Of a stretch of 64,000 bases of DNA, positions 49,901 through 59,358 are shown piece after piece. Position 1 is the stretch's first letter, and each line of letters opens with the position of its first letter. The stretch is from NCBI GenBank assembly GCA_944989445.1, contig CALYLW010000334.1, positions 894,127 to 958,126 on the forward strand. Direction: 5' to 3'. The position numbers and the translations under genes were made by a program. The DNA comes from Ampullaceana balthica. Its lineage: Eukaryota; Mollusca; Gastropoda; Lymnaeidae. Under the pieces are notes generated by a model, which saw only the letters and a program-made list of their open reading frames with translations, did not search any database and was not told the DNA's origin.

Positions 49901-52900
49901 TCCTTGTTTGATAAATAGGAAATATTAAACTTTCTGAAATGCACACAAAGTATTTTATAATAGGGGTTGTAGGGCGCCTACGGCGCCCCCTTTGCTTTTT
50001 TATTTTATAATTAACCATCATCAAATCCTCTCTTTACATTGTTCCCTTTTCCAAAATTAAAATATGAGCTTAAACAATGACGTCATATAATATTTTTTTA
50101 CAGAGCGTCTTTAATTTGCACACCTTTTGATGCATTGGTGCAGTAATTTGGTGCGCTTCTTTCTAAAATTAGTATAGCGTTACATCCACACATACATACA
50201 TATATACAGACCACGGGAATTATGTAATTGATACTTTGTGTACATTTAAGCAAGTTTAATATTTCGTATTTATCAAACACGGATAAGTTATTTATGTTAA
50301 TTATGTATATTGATTCCCGTTGTCTTTATGGATGTAAGTTAGGTGGCGCTGCAATCGATTTTATATAAAAATATTATATGACGTCATTGTTTTATGCTTA
50401 TATTTTAATTTTTGAAAAGGGAACGATGCACAAATAGGATTTGAGCTGACCCGCGGCGGAGCATATGCAGCTAATGATTTAGTGATGGGTTGTCTGTATG
50501 TATGTATGGAATAATGCACACAAAGTATTTCATAATAATTATAAATCCTCAAATCCTATTTGTATATCTTTCCTTTTCAAAAATTAAAATATAAACATAA
50601 AACAATGATGTCATATAATATTTTTATACAATCCATACAGACAACGGGAATCAATATACATAATTAACATAAGTAACTTATCCGTGTTTGATAAATACGA
50701 AATATTAAACTTGCTGAAATGTACACAAAGTATTTCATAATAATTATAAATCCTCAAATCCTATTTTTACATAGTTCCCTTTTCAAAAATTAAAATATAA
50801 GCATAAAACAATGACGACATTTAATATTTTATACAAAATCGATCACAGCGCCACCTAACATAACCTAAAAATATTATATGACGTCATATCCGTTACATCC
50901 ACACATACATACAGATGACGGGAATTATGTATATTGATTATAACTGATTTCTTTAAATTTCCTAAATGCAACAAAATAATAGAAAATATAAAAGAAATCA
51001 ATTTAAGATGACCCTTGAAATTTTTTGGAATTTCTCCTTAAACTAACTCAACCACTTTAAAAAAAGTGCTTACTAACTGCCTTTATATTCTTTGCTATTT
51101 GTCATTGCTATAGAGCTATACTTGTCTTTGGGGAAGGGGGAGAGGGGTTATTATAAGTTCTGTTATAATTATTTCCTATATTTAATTTAGGATAAGGGAT
51201 AATTTTTTTAATCAAAGGTTTCACGTCATTAAAAAAATCAATTTTTAATCCCATTTGACATCAGGAAAGCCGGAGTGCCTAGCCAAGCCAACAGATTTCA
51301 AGAACTTCTCCACCATAAAATTTTAAGGGTAAAAATATTTTTTTATAAATTCCAAGAATTGCCAAAAAAAAATCTGGTGCCAGCAATGTTGTTAATGACA
51401 TTTCTCATTTTAAAAAAAAGTACCAATTCTATTGAACCCTTTTGTAATCATATTAACCTTTAAATAGTATTTCATGACAAAGGTTGGTTACATCTAAATA
51501 AGTATGTTTTTTTTAAACACTTGGCCACATGTTGCAATATGTTGTAACTGCATGAGGGAATATAAAAAAAACCGAAAGAAGCAAAGAGTTTTGAGACAGC
51601 CATTTAGGGGTCTGATTAAATATAATTTAAAAAATCAAAGGAGGCTTGTAAACAATAAAGTGTTGTTGCATTTTTAAAATCTTTCCTCTTAACCTTCTAC
51701 GCAACCTGAAACCTGTTCCTCAGCAAACAAGAAACACATGAAAATGAAAGCAATTTTATTGAATTGATATTAAAATTTAAATACAAGCATTACACAAAAA
51801 GAATCAGATTATAAAGTTATTGCAGTTGGTATAAAATTGTAACAAATAGAATACAAGTTGTATCATTGATCCACAGATCAAAAACATGCTAAGCTCAGAA
51901 ATGACATCTCTTATGGAGGCTGCTAAAGAGATGGCAGATGAGGTAGTATATTACCTGACATTCAGGATTTGCCAGAAACAGTAACTCAATAGTTTGGAAT
52001 TATTCAGAGATTTTATTACACTGTATATGGCATTTTTTTCTGGTTATTCCTAAGGAACACTGAACATTTTATACAATTCTGCATGATACAATGTTGGATA
52101 ACTAAATTCCATTTAGTTTTAGTCAAAATAAACTGCTTTTTTGTCGTTGCTGGAAAGAACCTGGGTGAATAAAAGTTTTCAAAAAATATATATATTTACT
52201 GACCATTTCCCACACATCTAAGTAGCAACCAACATTTCATCTTATTGGTTAACTATATTACAAGGATGCTCCTGAAATGGGAGTTCATTTGTGAGAGCCA
52301 TGACTTCTGGTTACACTTGTCCTGGTGGAATATTCTCTCTGTTTTGGGGGCTTTATTTTGCACTTCTTAAACTTTTCAACTTGTTTGCTATTTGGAATGT
52401 TGCTTAGCAGTAGGCTCCCAGTCCTTGATATGCATGTTGGCTTCTCACATGTTCCATTTTCAAATCTCTATAAAGCACTTTTGTGATCATCGAACAAATA
52501 TTACTTCAAGTATTCTTCACCATTACCGTTTATTTTACCTCTTATGTCATACTGCTTCCAATGAGCTGCCTTCCATGAAGAATGTAGGAAAAATATTAGA
52601 CATGTCAATCCTGGGTGAACAATTGTGTTTTGAAAGGAACCAAAAGTTAATAGGGACTATAAAATCATTTGTGGTTCACAAAACAAGAGAGCCAAAATAT
52701 GTATAGACTGTAATTATATGGGGGACAGATTTTTCTTTTTGAGGGACTGTGGTTTTATGACAGGTGCATTGCAAAATATTACATAATTTTCGTACTTAGT
52801 ATTTTTGCTTTTAATCCACTGTCAAACATGAATGATTTCTTATTCCAACAGTAATTTTACCAAACAATTAAGATGTTTTTTAAAATTTATTTACTGAAGG

Positions 52901-55900
52901 CAGTTTCAAAGCATGCTAATTGCCCAGCAACATGTGCCGAAGTGGAGAAAACTACCATCATGTATGAAAAAAAGCTTGAGGATTTAACAAACAGTGCCAG
53001 TAAGTATCTTACATTTTAATAAATTAAATATTAAAGTTTTACTAAGTTTTCAAAATAGTTTTTCCAAGTTAACCGATGAATGTTAATTTTTGTTAAACCA
53101 TGATTGGCTGGGGATTGGTGGGATCAATGCTCTGCCAGGATCGATCATTAAGATCATGAATCTTGCCCCATCAATGCCCAACCCATTAAGCTTGACCTTC
53201 TCCATCTCCACCCTCTGCACCATCAATCCCTACCCAATCCCTTTGACAATATCCATCTTGACATACTGCTTCCACCGTAAGCCCCTAATTTTTTTGTCCT
53301 TTTGCCTCTTACCTTCTTCCTATTCTTTAACTCCCGCCTACATCACCATAGGCACCACCTAATTTTTTTACAACCTTACGCATAATGTTCTCCACCATCT
53401 CCTCAACAACCCATCCTTCTCACCTCATCACCATTTGATCATGCCCGTTTCCACCCCACCCAGCAGCTTGGTAATGGGCATTGCAGGATATTTTTCTAGA
53501 TGGAACATACATTTTTGCACTAAATGGCTATTTAGCAAACATAAATTTGACTATAACTTATCTTATTTTAATTAATGACAATGTTTCTTATATGACTCAA
53601 AATTAAAGTGTCTGTAAATTTTAAAGCTTGAAAATGTTATTGATAGTTTTTAAAAAATTTAATTTAACCTTAAGGACCAGGAGCAGCTTTTTATCCTAGA
53701 TCTGCTCCTGCCTTGTCTGTTCTGACCACTGTGCGCACACTTGTATAGAATGTCAAAGAATACTGAAACTTAACCCTTGGCATTTGAAATTGACAGAAAT
53801 AACACTTAAAGAAACCATGGCCAGCTTTGAGCTCCAGAAGAGCTTTCTAGTTGCACAGTTGAAAGAAGAGTTCAACAGAGAAATGGAAAAAGTTGTTGCA
53901 GAAACAAAGAAGCAACAATGGGTGAGACAGTTCGACTTTATTAACAAAATTTTAATTATTTCCATTACGCTTGCAAAAATTATTTTTTTTAAATATATAT
54001 ATTTTTAACTCTTACCATAACATGCCATTAACCAATAAAGATAATTTGTTGGGTGATCGGTTTCTTGGTCAGTGGGTCTTAATTCATGAAATCCAAAGAC
54101 ATTACTTTGCATGAAAATATATTTGCATGTTTATTAAATAAATAAGTGCTGCCCCACTGCTTGTGATTTTAACGTTTGATGTGCGTTAATGCGCGCCTTG
54201 TCTCTAATCCCACAGCGGGGTAAAGCGGCCTCGATAGCGCTCTCTTTAGTCATGAAATCATAGAGAGAAGAAACTCATTTAGTGTGAGAAGCTTTAGTCG
54301 ACTTCCTGAAATGTCGGCGGTTGCTTTGGCTAGTGTTTTCACTCGGTTCGCGAAGTTTTGTGGTAGTTTTTACGGGGTTTTTTTTTGTTGAAGAAGTAAT
54401 TTTGCTATACTTTTTTGTAAAAAATAATTTGACTAAACTGCAGGTAAAAATAGTATTAAACTCAAGGCAGTCTTTTGGATGCGTAAAATAACCATTCTTA
54501 TCCTAAAAGATGAAGTCAGTATGACAATAATAATATAAATACACTTTCATAAATTTTTTAAATTTCATAACCAGTTGATCGCAATAAACGGGATTGAGGC
54601 AGAAGTTTACCGAAAACCTATGGGGCTTTAAACGTTAATGAAAGTCCATGTCTTTTCCCTTTACTTTTCCTCAGTGTGCAGAGTGTTTAAAAGAAGCTGT
54701 ATACTACTGTTGCTGGAACACAAGTTACTGCAGCTACCAGTGCCAGCAGAAGCACTGGCCCTCTCACATGCCAAAGTGTATGCAGACACAGCAACAGCAG
54801 CCACAAACGCAAACAGCAGCCCCCCACTTCAACATCACAGGTATTCATCATTAATTGTATTGGCAGTAAAAGAGAAATGCTGGGTTAATAGCCTTAAGAT
54901 CAACCAGTTTATACTAACCCTAACCCTGTCTTTATTTAGTCAAATATTTTTTGCCACTTGTTATGAGAATAGTGAGGGGTGGGGGAGTGGAATCTGAGCT
55001 AAAACAACTATTCATCAGAGCAAATATTACTGGATTTACTGTGAGAAAGTTAGGATAAAAATCTGTTTAAAACTAGGTGTTGGAATCATATACAGTGTAA
55101 AAATTATGTTTGTTAGTGTTTATCAATATATAGGCCTACTAATTATCTTGCCTATTTGCATTCTCATAACACCAGTAATCTGTTACCCTCTGAAGGGATA
55201 TTAGCATTGCTTTATTTTATGACCATGGCTTATTTTAAATATTATTGTCATTTAAATTATTGAGACATTTTTTAAATTTAACATTTATTTTATAAATTGC
55301 TGTTTTATTTTACTATAACACAATTAGATATCATATGTTTTACATCTTTGAGGTTGCACACCATAGTATAAAATGCACACATTTTAATGGAAGTTATTAT
55401 TGTTGTGTTAAAATTTTTTATAAAACATTAATCTTCGAGCAAGCTTTATTGACAAAATCTGGTTTGACTACAAAAGTAATTAGTCCAAATAAACATTTAG
55501 ATGCACTTGTTTAGAAAAGCCTACACTTTCCCATACTGAGAATTAAAAGAGGTTTTGTGGTGATGGGGTATGAACATACACCTACAGAAACAGTCTTTGA
55601 AGCTAGCTTATGTCAGTTATCAGCTGTGTCTTGGTTGAACACTTGTGACTTTAATATTTTTTTTAATGTCGGACCTCTCTAAGTCGAACTCAAAGGGACC
55701 CGAAAAAAAAATCGACTTACAGAGTTTTCGAGTTAGGAAAAATGGCGTAATAGACGCAGATTAATCAAGGACAATGTTGATATTGAGAGAGAAGAGAAAC
55801 AGCCATACAAGCAAGAAGGCTTGACAGGAAGGAGAGGCGGTGTTAGATTTTTCATATGAAAGGAAGCCGACTTACCTTTGAAATACCGACACGACACAAC

Positions 55901-58900
55901 CGAGAAAGCCTCTCCCCCCACACTTGACTCCCTCCATAGCGGGAATGGGGGTTAAGATTTTTCCTTTTACTAGTTTTACACAAAGGCCTTGGAAAATCCA
56001 ACTTACAGAGGTTGGAAGCCAAAAAACTTGGCGTTACGGAGATCTAAAATACATTAGTCTTATGGAATTCAGCCGGGACCTAACAATTAATTCAATATAG
56101 TGAGGTTTTCGACTAAGGGAAGTTCGACTTAGCGAGGTCAGACTGTATTTTGTGGATGTTTTAATCCAATGTCATAATAGAAAATAAAGTGCTACTCTTT
56201 GACATGTATTGACATTGAAAGTGTCACATGATTGGTCTCAGGAATAAAAACAAAAGAGCGGCCATAAATTAACAATTGGGCTACTGTTAAGGCACATTCT
56301 TAACTATATAAATCTTCTCTTCCCCATGGCAAGAATTTAAACATCATCTCAACCCTGGCTCCCGGCAGTAGCACCAACAGCAACAATTTGAGTGTAGTTT
56401 TAAACCCTGGACCAAACGTCAGGGAAGGCAAAGAAAGCTGTTGCCTTGTTGTCACCATCCCAGGAAGCAGTTAAGGTCAGTTTAGGTCACTTAAAAGGTT
56501 CTCACCTCTCTTACATAAACCAGTGAAAGCTAAACAACCACTTTTGCCTGTTTTCAGGGTGCCTACATAACTAGTATGTAAATTATCTCATGTACTTCAA
56601 ATATAGCCCTTTATTTTTTGTCCCGCCATTTTACTCTTTTATGCTGTTGTTAATCTAACTGATGTAATTTAAGTTTAAGTGATGATTGAGTATTGAGTAT
56701 GTTATCAGCTGTTATGACACCAACAGAAATAATAATAATAATATTAATAATTATCTGATTTGGGATTTGTAATAAGTCTTTTTTTTTGTTTTAAATTTAG
56801 ATTTATAAGTATTCTAATATCATGTCTGGTTCATAACTATTGCCACAGTATATTAACAGGTTCTTGTAAAAAAAATCGGGGTGAAAAGTGCTTATGTTTT
56901 TTCAGTGTAGTGTTTTTACAAGTCTCTATAATATACTTGAAAAGTTTGTTGTTTGTTTTAAAAAGACTTTCAATTATAATTACATTGTCAGATGGTGGAA
57001 TTATTTTATAGCTCATTGGAGTTAATTCTTTGTTTAATTTTGAGATGCCTTGTTATCTTTTAAATTATTTGAAATGGAAATTATTCTTAAACTTCCAAGA
57101 AATTTAGTTTTTTTCAATTAAATTTATCAGCCTCTTAAAGCTTTTAACATTTTCTTTAAAAATTTTACTTCCAGACTTCTGCGGCTAGAAAAAAAATCAA
57201 GTTGGTCCAAAGTCAATCTTCAAATAACACAAGCAACAATCCAAGTTTAGTCTCTAAGGTAATATTGGAGCAATTTCTTAACTAAAACTGGACATTAACT
57301 CTTCTTTATTTTACTGTTATTTTGAACTTCTTAAATTATTTCATCTTTTGTAAGCGCCTAATAGGGAACATTATGCTTGCATGTCTTATAGCTTGCTAAA
57401 TAATCTATTTTATATATCCTTATTTTAAAGTTTAAGGGGGGATGTCTTTTAATGACCAAGTGGAATTTTCTTTTTAGGACATGACATGGCAACAACAGCC
57501 AAGACAGAATAATCCCCGGAGTGTTCAATTTATAAATTCAAGTCAAGCAATACAGGTCAAAGTGATCAGCAGTTAATCATTATATTATAGTACTAGGGGC
57601 AAGTACCCGGCTTGTCCCGGGTTTAACAACAACAACAGCAACAAAACAACAACAAACAAAACAACAAAAACAAACAACAACAGCAACAACAACAAAGCTA
57701 CAACAACAACAGCAACAACGACAAAACCAACAACAGAAACAGCAACAACAAACAAAACAACAAAAACAAAACAACAAAAAAAAACAACAACAAACACAAC
57801 AATTAAAACAACTACAACAACAACAGCAACAACAACAAAGCAACAATAACAAAACAACAACTACAACAGAAACAACAACAAAGCAACAACAACATGAAGG
57901 ACATTGTCGTTGCAGGGCAAGGGATGTGGACAACAACAACAGCAAAAACAACACAAAAGCACAACAACAAAAACAACAACAGCAACAACAAAAAAAACAA
58001 ATCAACAACAACTACAACAGCAACAACAACAAAACAACAACAAAAGCAACAACAAAAAAATTATTTTATGGCGATAATCGCCTTCTTGTTAATCTCGACA
58101 CCAAAATGTTTATTATTTTGCGTCATTATTTTACGTCTTAATTTTCAATAATTGTGATTTTATATAGCTCATATAAGGAAAAATTACATTTTGGGCCCCC
58201 GGCCCCCAGTATCTTATATATATGGAACGAAACCCGTTTAAATAACCTATCCGGTATAATTTTGTGTACGTGTACCAAATTTCACGTTATTTGGTTGTCT
58301 GGATCTTGAGTTATTAGGGAACAGACAGACAACCAGACAACAAATGCGTCTTATATATATTATAGTATATACGGTTGACTATTGCATACAGTTGACCCCT
58401 GTTTGCATTTCACTCTTAGATACATCTGACCCTTACAACAGTTAACCATCTGTAGTTATTCATTGATCAGTTTTGGTTTTTTTATTAGTTGTTTTTTTAA
58501 CAATCAGGTACCCACAACATTTGGCACAAATTTCCAGATTCAATACTTGCCACAACAAAGACCGCAGGGCACAATGCCCCAACAGGTTAGTAATGTTATT
58601 AACATGGATGGCAATTCCAGGTATCAAAATTAGCCTATTATTAGCAGCTCAAGACAACCATCACTCTAAAAACTGAAAGAAATCAAATATTTCAAGGGGA
58701 GAAAAACAATGAATGAAGTCAGCTTTTAAACATTACTCAATTTTTCATTTCTCAACTTTTGATAATGAGGAGTAAGCTTTGTAAATGTATTACTGCTAGC
58801 ATAAAATAATCCCTCCTACACTTCCATCCCCCCCCCCACACACACACACTTTTTAAAAAAAATTACTATGGAGAGTTTTAAGTAGACTAATGTGTAATTA

Positions 58901-59358
58901 TCACAATGTTTTTTTTTCCTGATTGTTGCCCTTACTGACTTTAAAATGTTTGCCTTATTTGGGTTGTTATTTTACATTAGTCTACTGTTTGGCAGTTTTT
59001 TTTATATATACCATATCTGAAACACCATCCCCATTATATTGAAGGCCATTTATTCAAAGTGTAATTAAGGAAAGCATGCAGCATACATTAAGAAACGAAA
59101 CTCATGTTTTTCTTCCCCTAGGTTCAAGTCATGGTACCAACCACTTCCATCTTAATGCCACCAGTTGTAGCCAATGGTCAGTGCAGTGTTGCCCCTCCAG
59201 TCCAAGTGCTACAGAGTCCATCCATGTTTCCTCTGCTACAGCAGCAGTCCGCCATTCAGACAATCTCCCAGACCCAACAGCAGCAGCTCGGAACAAACCA
59301 GTACATATTCCCACAGTATTTTGGTGCAAATATTGTTGGCCCAGGAAAGCCTCAGTGA
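34886..59358 (+). CDS. ZMYND8: ZMYND8 (RACK7), PHD-bromodomain-PWWP-MYND chromatin reader
   Basis: ZMYND8 reads acetylated and methylated histone tails through its PHD-bromodomain-PWWP module and recruits demethylase and repressor complexes through MYND. Coding exons with matched phases: 34886-34910, 36175-36222, 36523-36552, 36808-36855, 38217-38411, 38793-38947 (start uncertain), 39704-39847, 40376-40489, 41139-41231, 41512-41599, 42022-42077, 42875-42955, 43343-43402, 43791-43846, 44167-44289, 44874-45030, 45576-45845, 46149-46254, 46779-49272, 51265-51328, 51877-51942, 52900-52999, 53797-53921, 54675-54840, then 57175-57258, 57478-57555, 58508-58585, 59122-59358 (stop). This predicts roughly 1780 residues, longer than vertebrate ZMYND8 because of the 2.5-kb linker exon. 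The MYND exon ends in phase 1 but the next clear exon begins in phase 0, so at least one short exon is missing from this model. ZMYND11 has the same domain order, but [19 protein letters not shown] is the ZMYND8 type. Confidence 0.9.
36175..38411 (+). CDS. ZMYND8: ZMYND8 N-terminal region, exons 2-5
   Basis: Exons 36175-36222, 36523-36552, 36808-36855 and 38217-38411 encode a basic N-terminus ([17 protein letters not shown]), an acidic linker, and a Ser/Thr-rich part ([20 protein letters not shown] to KGRKSISK). All joins are phase 1. The region is poorly conserved across species and likely disordered. The intron after 36855 carries the piggyBac-like MITE. The donor of the last exon could also be six bases earlier (A/GTAAAG at 38405) without changing phase. 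Confidence 0.75.
36860..37955. mobile_element. piggyBac-like TTAA element (MITE P1), copy 2, in ZMYND8 intron
   Basis: A copy of 26962-28057 in the same orientation with the same terminal repeats (TAACTCTTTTTCTCCGGAGC and CCGGAGAAAAAGAGTTAA). The right flank is TTAA (37952-37955); the left is CTAA, one base changed. The two copies differ by scattered substitutions and small indels. The element begins at the fifth base of the intron. Confidence 0.85.
38793..38947 (+). CDS. ZMYND8: ZMYND8 exon 6, basic nuclear-localisation-like segment
   Basis: The exon encodes [18 protein letters not shown] after a Thr/Pro stretch with [14 protein letters not shown], two basic clusters that could act as nuclear localisation signals. 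Vertebrate ZMYND8 has a similar KKKKKPG cluster before the PHD finger. The 3' end (GAG/GTAGCT) is clear. The 5' end is not: the strong acceptor TGTTTAG at 38776 gives a stop in phase 1, while AATGAAG at 38792 gives an open phase-1 join. I used the latter. Confidence 0.7.
39314..39384 (+). repeat. Intronic repeat unit, also at 40705
   Basis: TGCAGTGTGCAGAGTAGTGT and the following GTGGCCGTTGTTCT block match 40705-40775 with a handful of differences. The two copies lie in the introns either side of the first bromodomain exon. Function is unknown. Confidence 0.55.
39704..39847 (+). CDS. ZMYND8: ZMYND8 PHD finger exon
   Basis: The 48-codon exon encodes the whole PHD finger: CWVC, CCELC, then FHTKC and CPEC, with the Trp before CPEC (KDWVCPEC). 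The Cys4-His-Cys3 zinc ligands are all present. The stretch [19 protein letters not shown] is the ZMYND8-type sequence. Splice sites are TTTAACAG/GAC and GAG/GTGAGG, phase 0 at both ends. Confidence 0.95.
39968..39994 (+). other. tRNA-like 5' half (A-box) without B-box
   Basis: CGTAGTGTATTGGTTATCAC followed by GTCCGCC is very close to the D-arm and anticodon-arm half of eukaryotic tRNA-Val-type sequences. The sequence then turns into T-rich DNA and no GGTTCGAATC B-box follows. It is therefore not a working tRNA gene; it could be the head of a tRNA-derived SINE. Confidence 0.45.
40376..42077 (+). CDS. ZMYND8: ZMYND8 bromodomain, four exons
   Basis: Exons 40376-40489, 41139-41231, 41512-41599 and 42022-42077 form the bromodomain. 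Visible landmarks are helix Z ([20 protein letters not shown]), the ZA loop ([19 protein letters not shown]), the helix B and C region [20 protein letters not shown] and the acetyl-lysine-binding Asn in AVYNG. Helix C ends in KVCKHE. In the known structure the PHD, bromodomain and PWWP form one unit, and their order and spacing are kept here. Confidence 0.93.
40705..40775 (+). repeat. Intronic repeat unit, relative of 39314
   Basis: See 39314-39384. This copy carries small changes, for example GGCAGGCTGTGTTTGTGGCT where the other has a T run. A GC-rich patch with two G runs precedes it (40598-40660). Confidence 0.5.
42269..42703. mobile_element. Short TIR element with CATATACTGG ends, ZMYND8 intron
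   Basis: The left end TATATACTGGTTCTAAAGCC is matched by the reverse complement of the right end, CATATACTGGGTCTATAGCC. Inside are repeated GTCGGCTTACGAGCGGGT-type phrases (about 42320, 42603 and 42661). It has no coding frame, so it is non-autonomous. Confidence 0.65.
42875..42955 (+). CDS. ZMYND8: ZMYND8 zinc-ribbon exon between bromodomain and PWWP
   Basis: The 27-codon exon encodes [13 protein letters not shown] then DWFCEPC. The two C-x2-C pairs form the short zinc-binding helix that links bromodomain and PWWP in the vertebrate protein. Both splice sites are phase 0. Confidence 0.92.
43343..44289 (+). CDS. ZMYND8: ZMYND8 PWWP domain, three exons
   Basis: Exons 43343-43402, 43791-43846 and 44167-44289 encode [18 protein letters not shown], then [13 protein letters not shown], then [12 protein letters not shown]. 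The core motif is FWPA in this family instead of PWWP. Aromatic cage positions W (VWAKLKG), F (PFWP) and F (RFFG) are kept. The end [21 protein letters not shown] is a helix that packs on the domain. Confidence 0.93.
44500..44690 (-). repeat. Dispersed repeat R1 copy in ZMYND8 intron
   Basis: This is the reverse complement of the 694-882 repeat: it contains AAAATAGGATTTGAGGATTT, CAGCAAGTTAAATATTTCG and CAAACAAGGATAAGTTACTT. It is followed by GGTGCCGTAGGCGCC, a GC-rich near-palindrome that also ends other copies. Confidence 0.7.
44728..44869 (+). repeat. 90-bp tandem duplication ending at a splice acceptor
   Basis: The 52-base block beginning TGCTCTTATATTCCTGATAT at 44728 is repeated with four changes at 44818. 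The second copy supplies the end of the pyrimidine tract and acceptor (CATAATTACTAG) of the exon starting at 44874. The first copy ends CATAATTAAAAGG, so it too has an AG four bases further on. Confidence 0.8.
44874..46254 (+). CDS. ZMYND8: ZMYND8 region after PWWP, three exons
   Basis: Exons 44874-45030, 45576-45845 and 46149-46254. The first continues the post-PWWP helix ([17 protein letters not shown], matching the KFGVFNYSPFRTPY region of vertebrates). The second and third are less conserved and rich in Lys, Gln and Ser, likely disordered, but include KAKS-like basic patches. Phases chain without error. Confidence 0.85.
46779..49272 (+). CDS. ZMYND8: ZMYND8 giant linker exon (2.5 kb, disordered, acidic)
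   Basis: A single exon of 2494 nt encodes about 830 residues of low-complexity Ser/Glu/Asp/Thr-rich sequence. The segment [19 protein letters not shown] (codons at about 47663-47720) is clearly homologous to the conserved KTIESCKAQLGI motif of vertebrate ZMYND8, and it is followed by acidic runs of Asp and Glu ([13 protein letters not shown], then [15 protein letters not shown]). It enters in phase 1 after GCAG at 46778 and leaves at AACAG/GTCGGT in phase 2; reading past the donor meets a stop at 49289. A shorter isoform is possible if this weak donor is skipped. Confidence 0.9.
49273..51264 (+). other. ZMYND8 intron after the giant exon
   Basis: The intron runs from GTCGGT to TTTGACATCAG. 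Its middle (49850-50945) is a cluster of R1 repeats. No conserved frame is seen in the remaining parts. Confidence 0.75.
49850..50945. repeat. Cluster of R1 dispersed repeats in both orientations
   Basis: At least five partial copies are packed here: two with GC-rich ends (GGGCGCCGACGGCGCT at 49858 and GGGCGCCTACGGCGCC at 49972), and others at about 50215-50320, 50500-50600, 50672-50790 and 50760-50930. Each has TGACGTCATATAATATTTTT, the GTTCCCTTTTC block and CATACATACA motifs. Neighbouring copies in opposite orientation could pair. Confidence 0.7.
51265..53921 (+). CDS. ZMYND8: ZMYND8 coiled-coil region, four exons
   Basis: Exons 51265-51328, 51877-51942, 52900-52999 and 53797-53921 encode a helical region ending in [19 protein letters not shown] and [17 protein letters not shown]. 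The last part aligns with the vertebrate coiled coil [20 protein letters not shown] just before MYND. Heptad-like spacing of Leu, Met and Val supports a coiled coil. All phases match. Confidence 0.88.
53085..53470 (+). other. C-rich intron segment of unusual composition
   Basis: In the intron before the last coiled-coil exon, 53160-53470 is strikingly rich in C and T on the plus strand (CCCAACCCATTAAGC, CTCCATCTCCACCC, CACCATC words), unlike the AT-rich surroundings. It gives a 90-codon open frame at 53090 that looks like composition, not a protein. It may be an unrecognised repeat. Confidence 0.45.
54675..54840 (+). CDS. ZMYND8: ZMYND8 MYND zinc finger exon
   Basis: The exon starts [20 protein letters not shown] and continues [15 protein letters not shown]: the Cys and His ligands of the MYND finger are complete. 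In ZMYND8 this domain binds proline-containing motifs of corepressors. It is followed by a Gln-rich tail. The exon ends in phase 1 at ACAG/GTATTC. If the intron is retained the frame stops four codons later. Confidence 0.93.
55668..56145. mobile_element. Tigger/pogo-like MITE in ZMYND8 intron
   Basis: The left end is GTCGGACCTCTCTAAGTCGA and the right end, reversed, CAGTCTGACCTCGCTAAGTC, an inverted repeat with TA immediately right (56146-56147). The element has no coding frame. It is a different subfamily from the 1.3-kb elements at 12134 and 16178, though the termini share the CAGTC-GAC...AAGTCGA pattern. Confidence 0.75.
56334..56475 (+). other. Candidate extra ZMYND8 C-terminal exon, phase unresolved
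   Basis: After GGCAAG at 56333 a frame of 46 codons ([13 protein letters not shown], then [10 protein letters not shown]) runs to a stop, with possible donors A/GTTAAG at 56469 or AAG/GTCAGT at 56475. It has the look of coding sequence, but its entry phase (0) does not fit the MYND exon (phase 1), and no donor gives the phase 0 needed by 57175. Either another short exon lies between, or this is not an exon. Confidence 0.35.
57175..59358 (+). CDS. ZMYND8: ZMYND8 C-terminal exons, Gln/Pro-rich, stop at 59358
   Basis: Exons 57175-57258, 57478-57555, 58508-58585 and 59122-59358 are all phase 0 to phase 0 with good splice sites. They encode [53 protein letters not shown] and a last exon with [14 protein letters not shown] and [20 protein letters not shown] before TGA. 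The composition (Gln, Pro, Ser, Asn) suggests a disordered tail. I recognise no family for it. It is assigned to ZMYND8 because it is the only plus-strand gene here and there is no intervening promoter or start. Confidence 0.7.
57581..58368. mobile_element. Compound element with AAC-repeat core between ZMYND8 exons
   Basis: Flanked by ATATTATAGTA on the left (57582) and ATATTATAGTA on the right (58356). Left head: GGGCAAGTACCCGGCTTGTC, a near-palindrome. Core: (CAA/AAC)n with interruptions, 57627-58060. Tail: from 58065 to the ACAGACAGACAACCAGACAA block before the right flank. The head and tail layout suggests a retroelement or Penelope-like unit, but no protein is encoded, so the class is uncertain. 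Confidence 0.6.
57627..58062 (+). repeat. Imperfect (AAC)n trinucleotide repeat
   Basis: More than 400 bases of CAA/AAC/ACA triplets broken by CAG, AAA and a short unique part at 57893-57935. Because the repeat is a triplet, long frames appear on both strands, reading poly-Cys/Val on one and poly-Asn/Gln/Thr on the other. These are not genes. Confidence 0.92.

Noticed and set aside
53090..53362. 90-codon frame in the C-rich intron segment
   Set aside because: Pro/Ile/Ser/Thr-rich translation of a composition-biased stretch, with no homology that I recognise.
57580..58011. Long open frames rich in Cys, Val, Phe (minus) and Asn, Gln, Thr (plus)
   Set aside because: They are translations of an (AAC)n repeat in different frames.
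34886..59358. ZMYND11 (BS69) as an alternative identity
   Set aside because: The domain order is shared, but the PHD sequence [16 protein letters not shown], the ETCKAKLG island and the coiled coil before MYND are ZMYND8-type.
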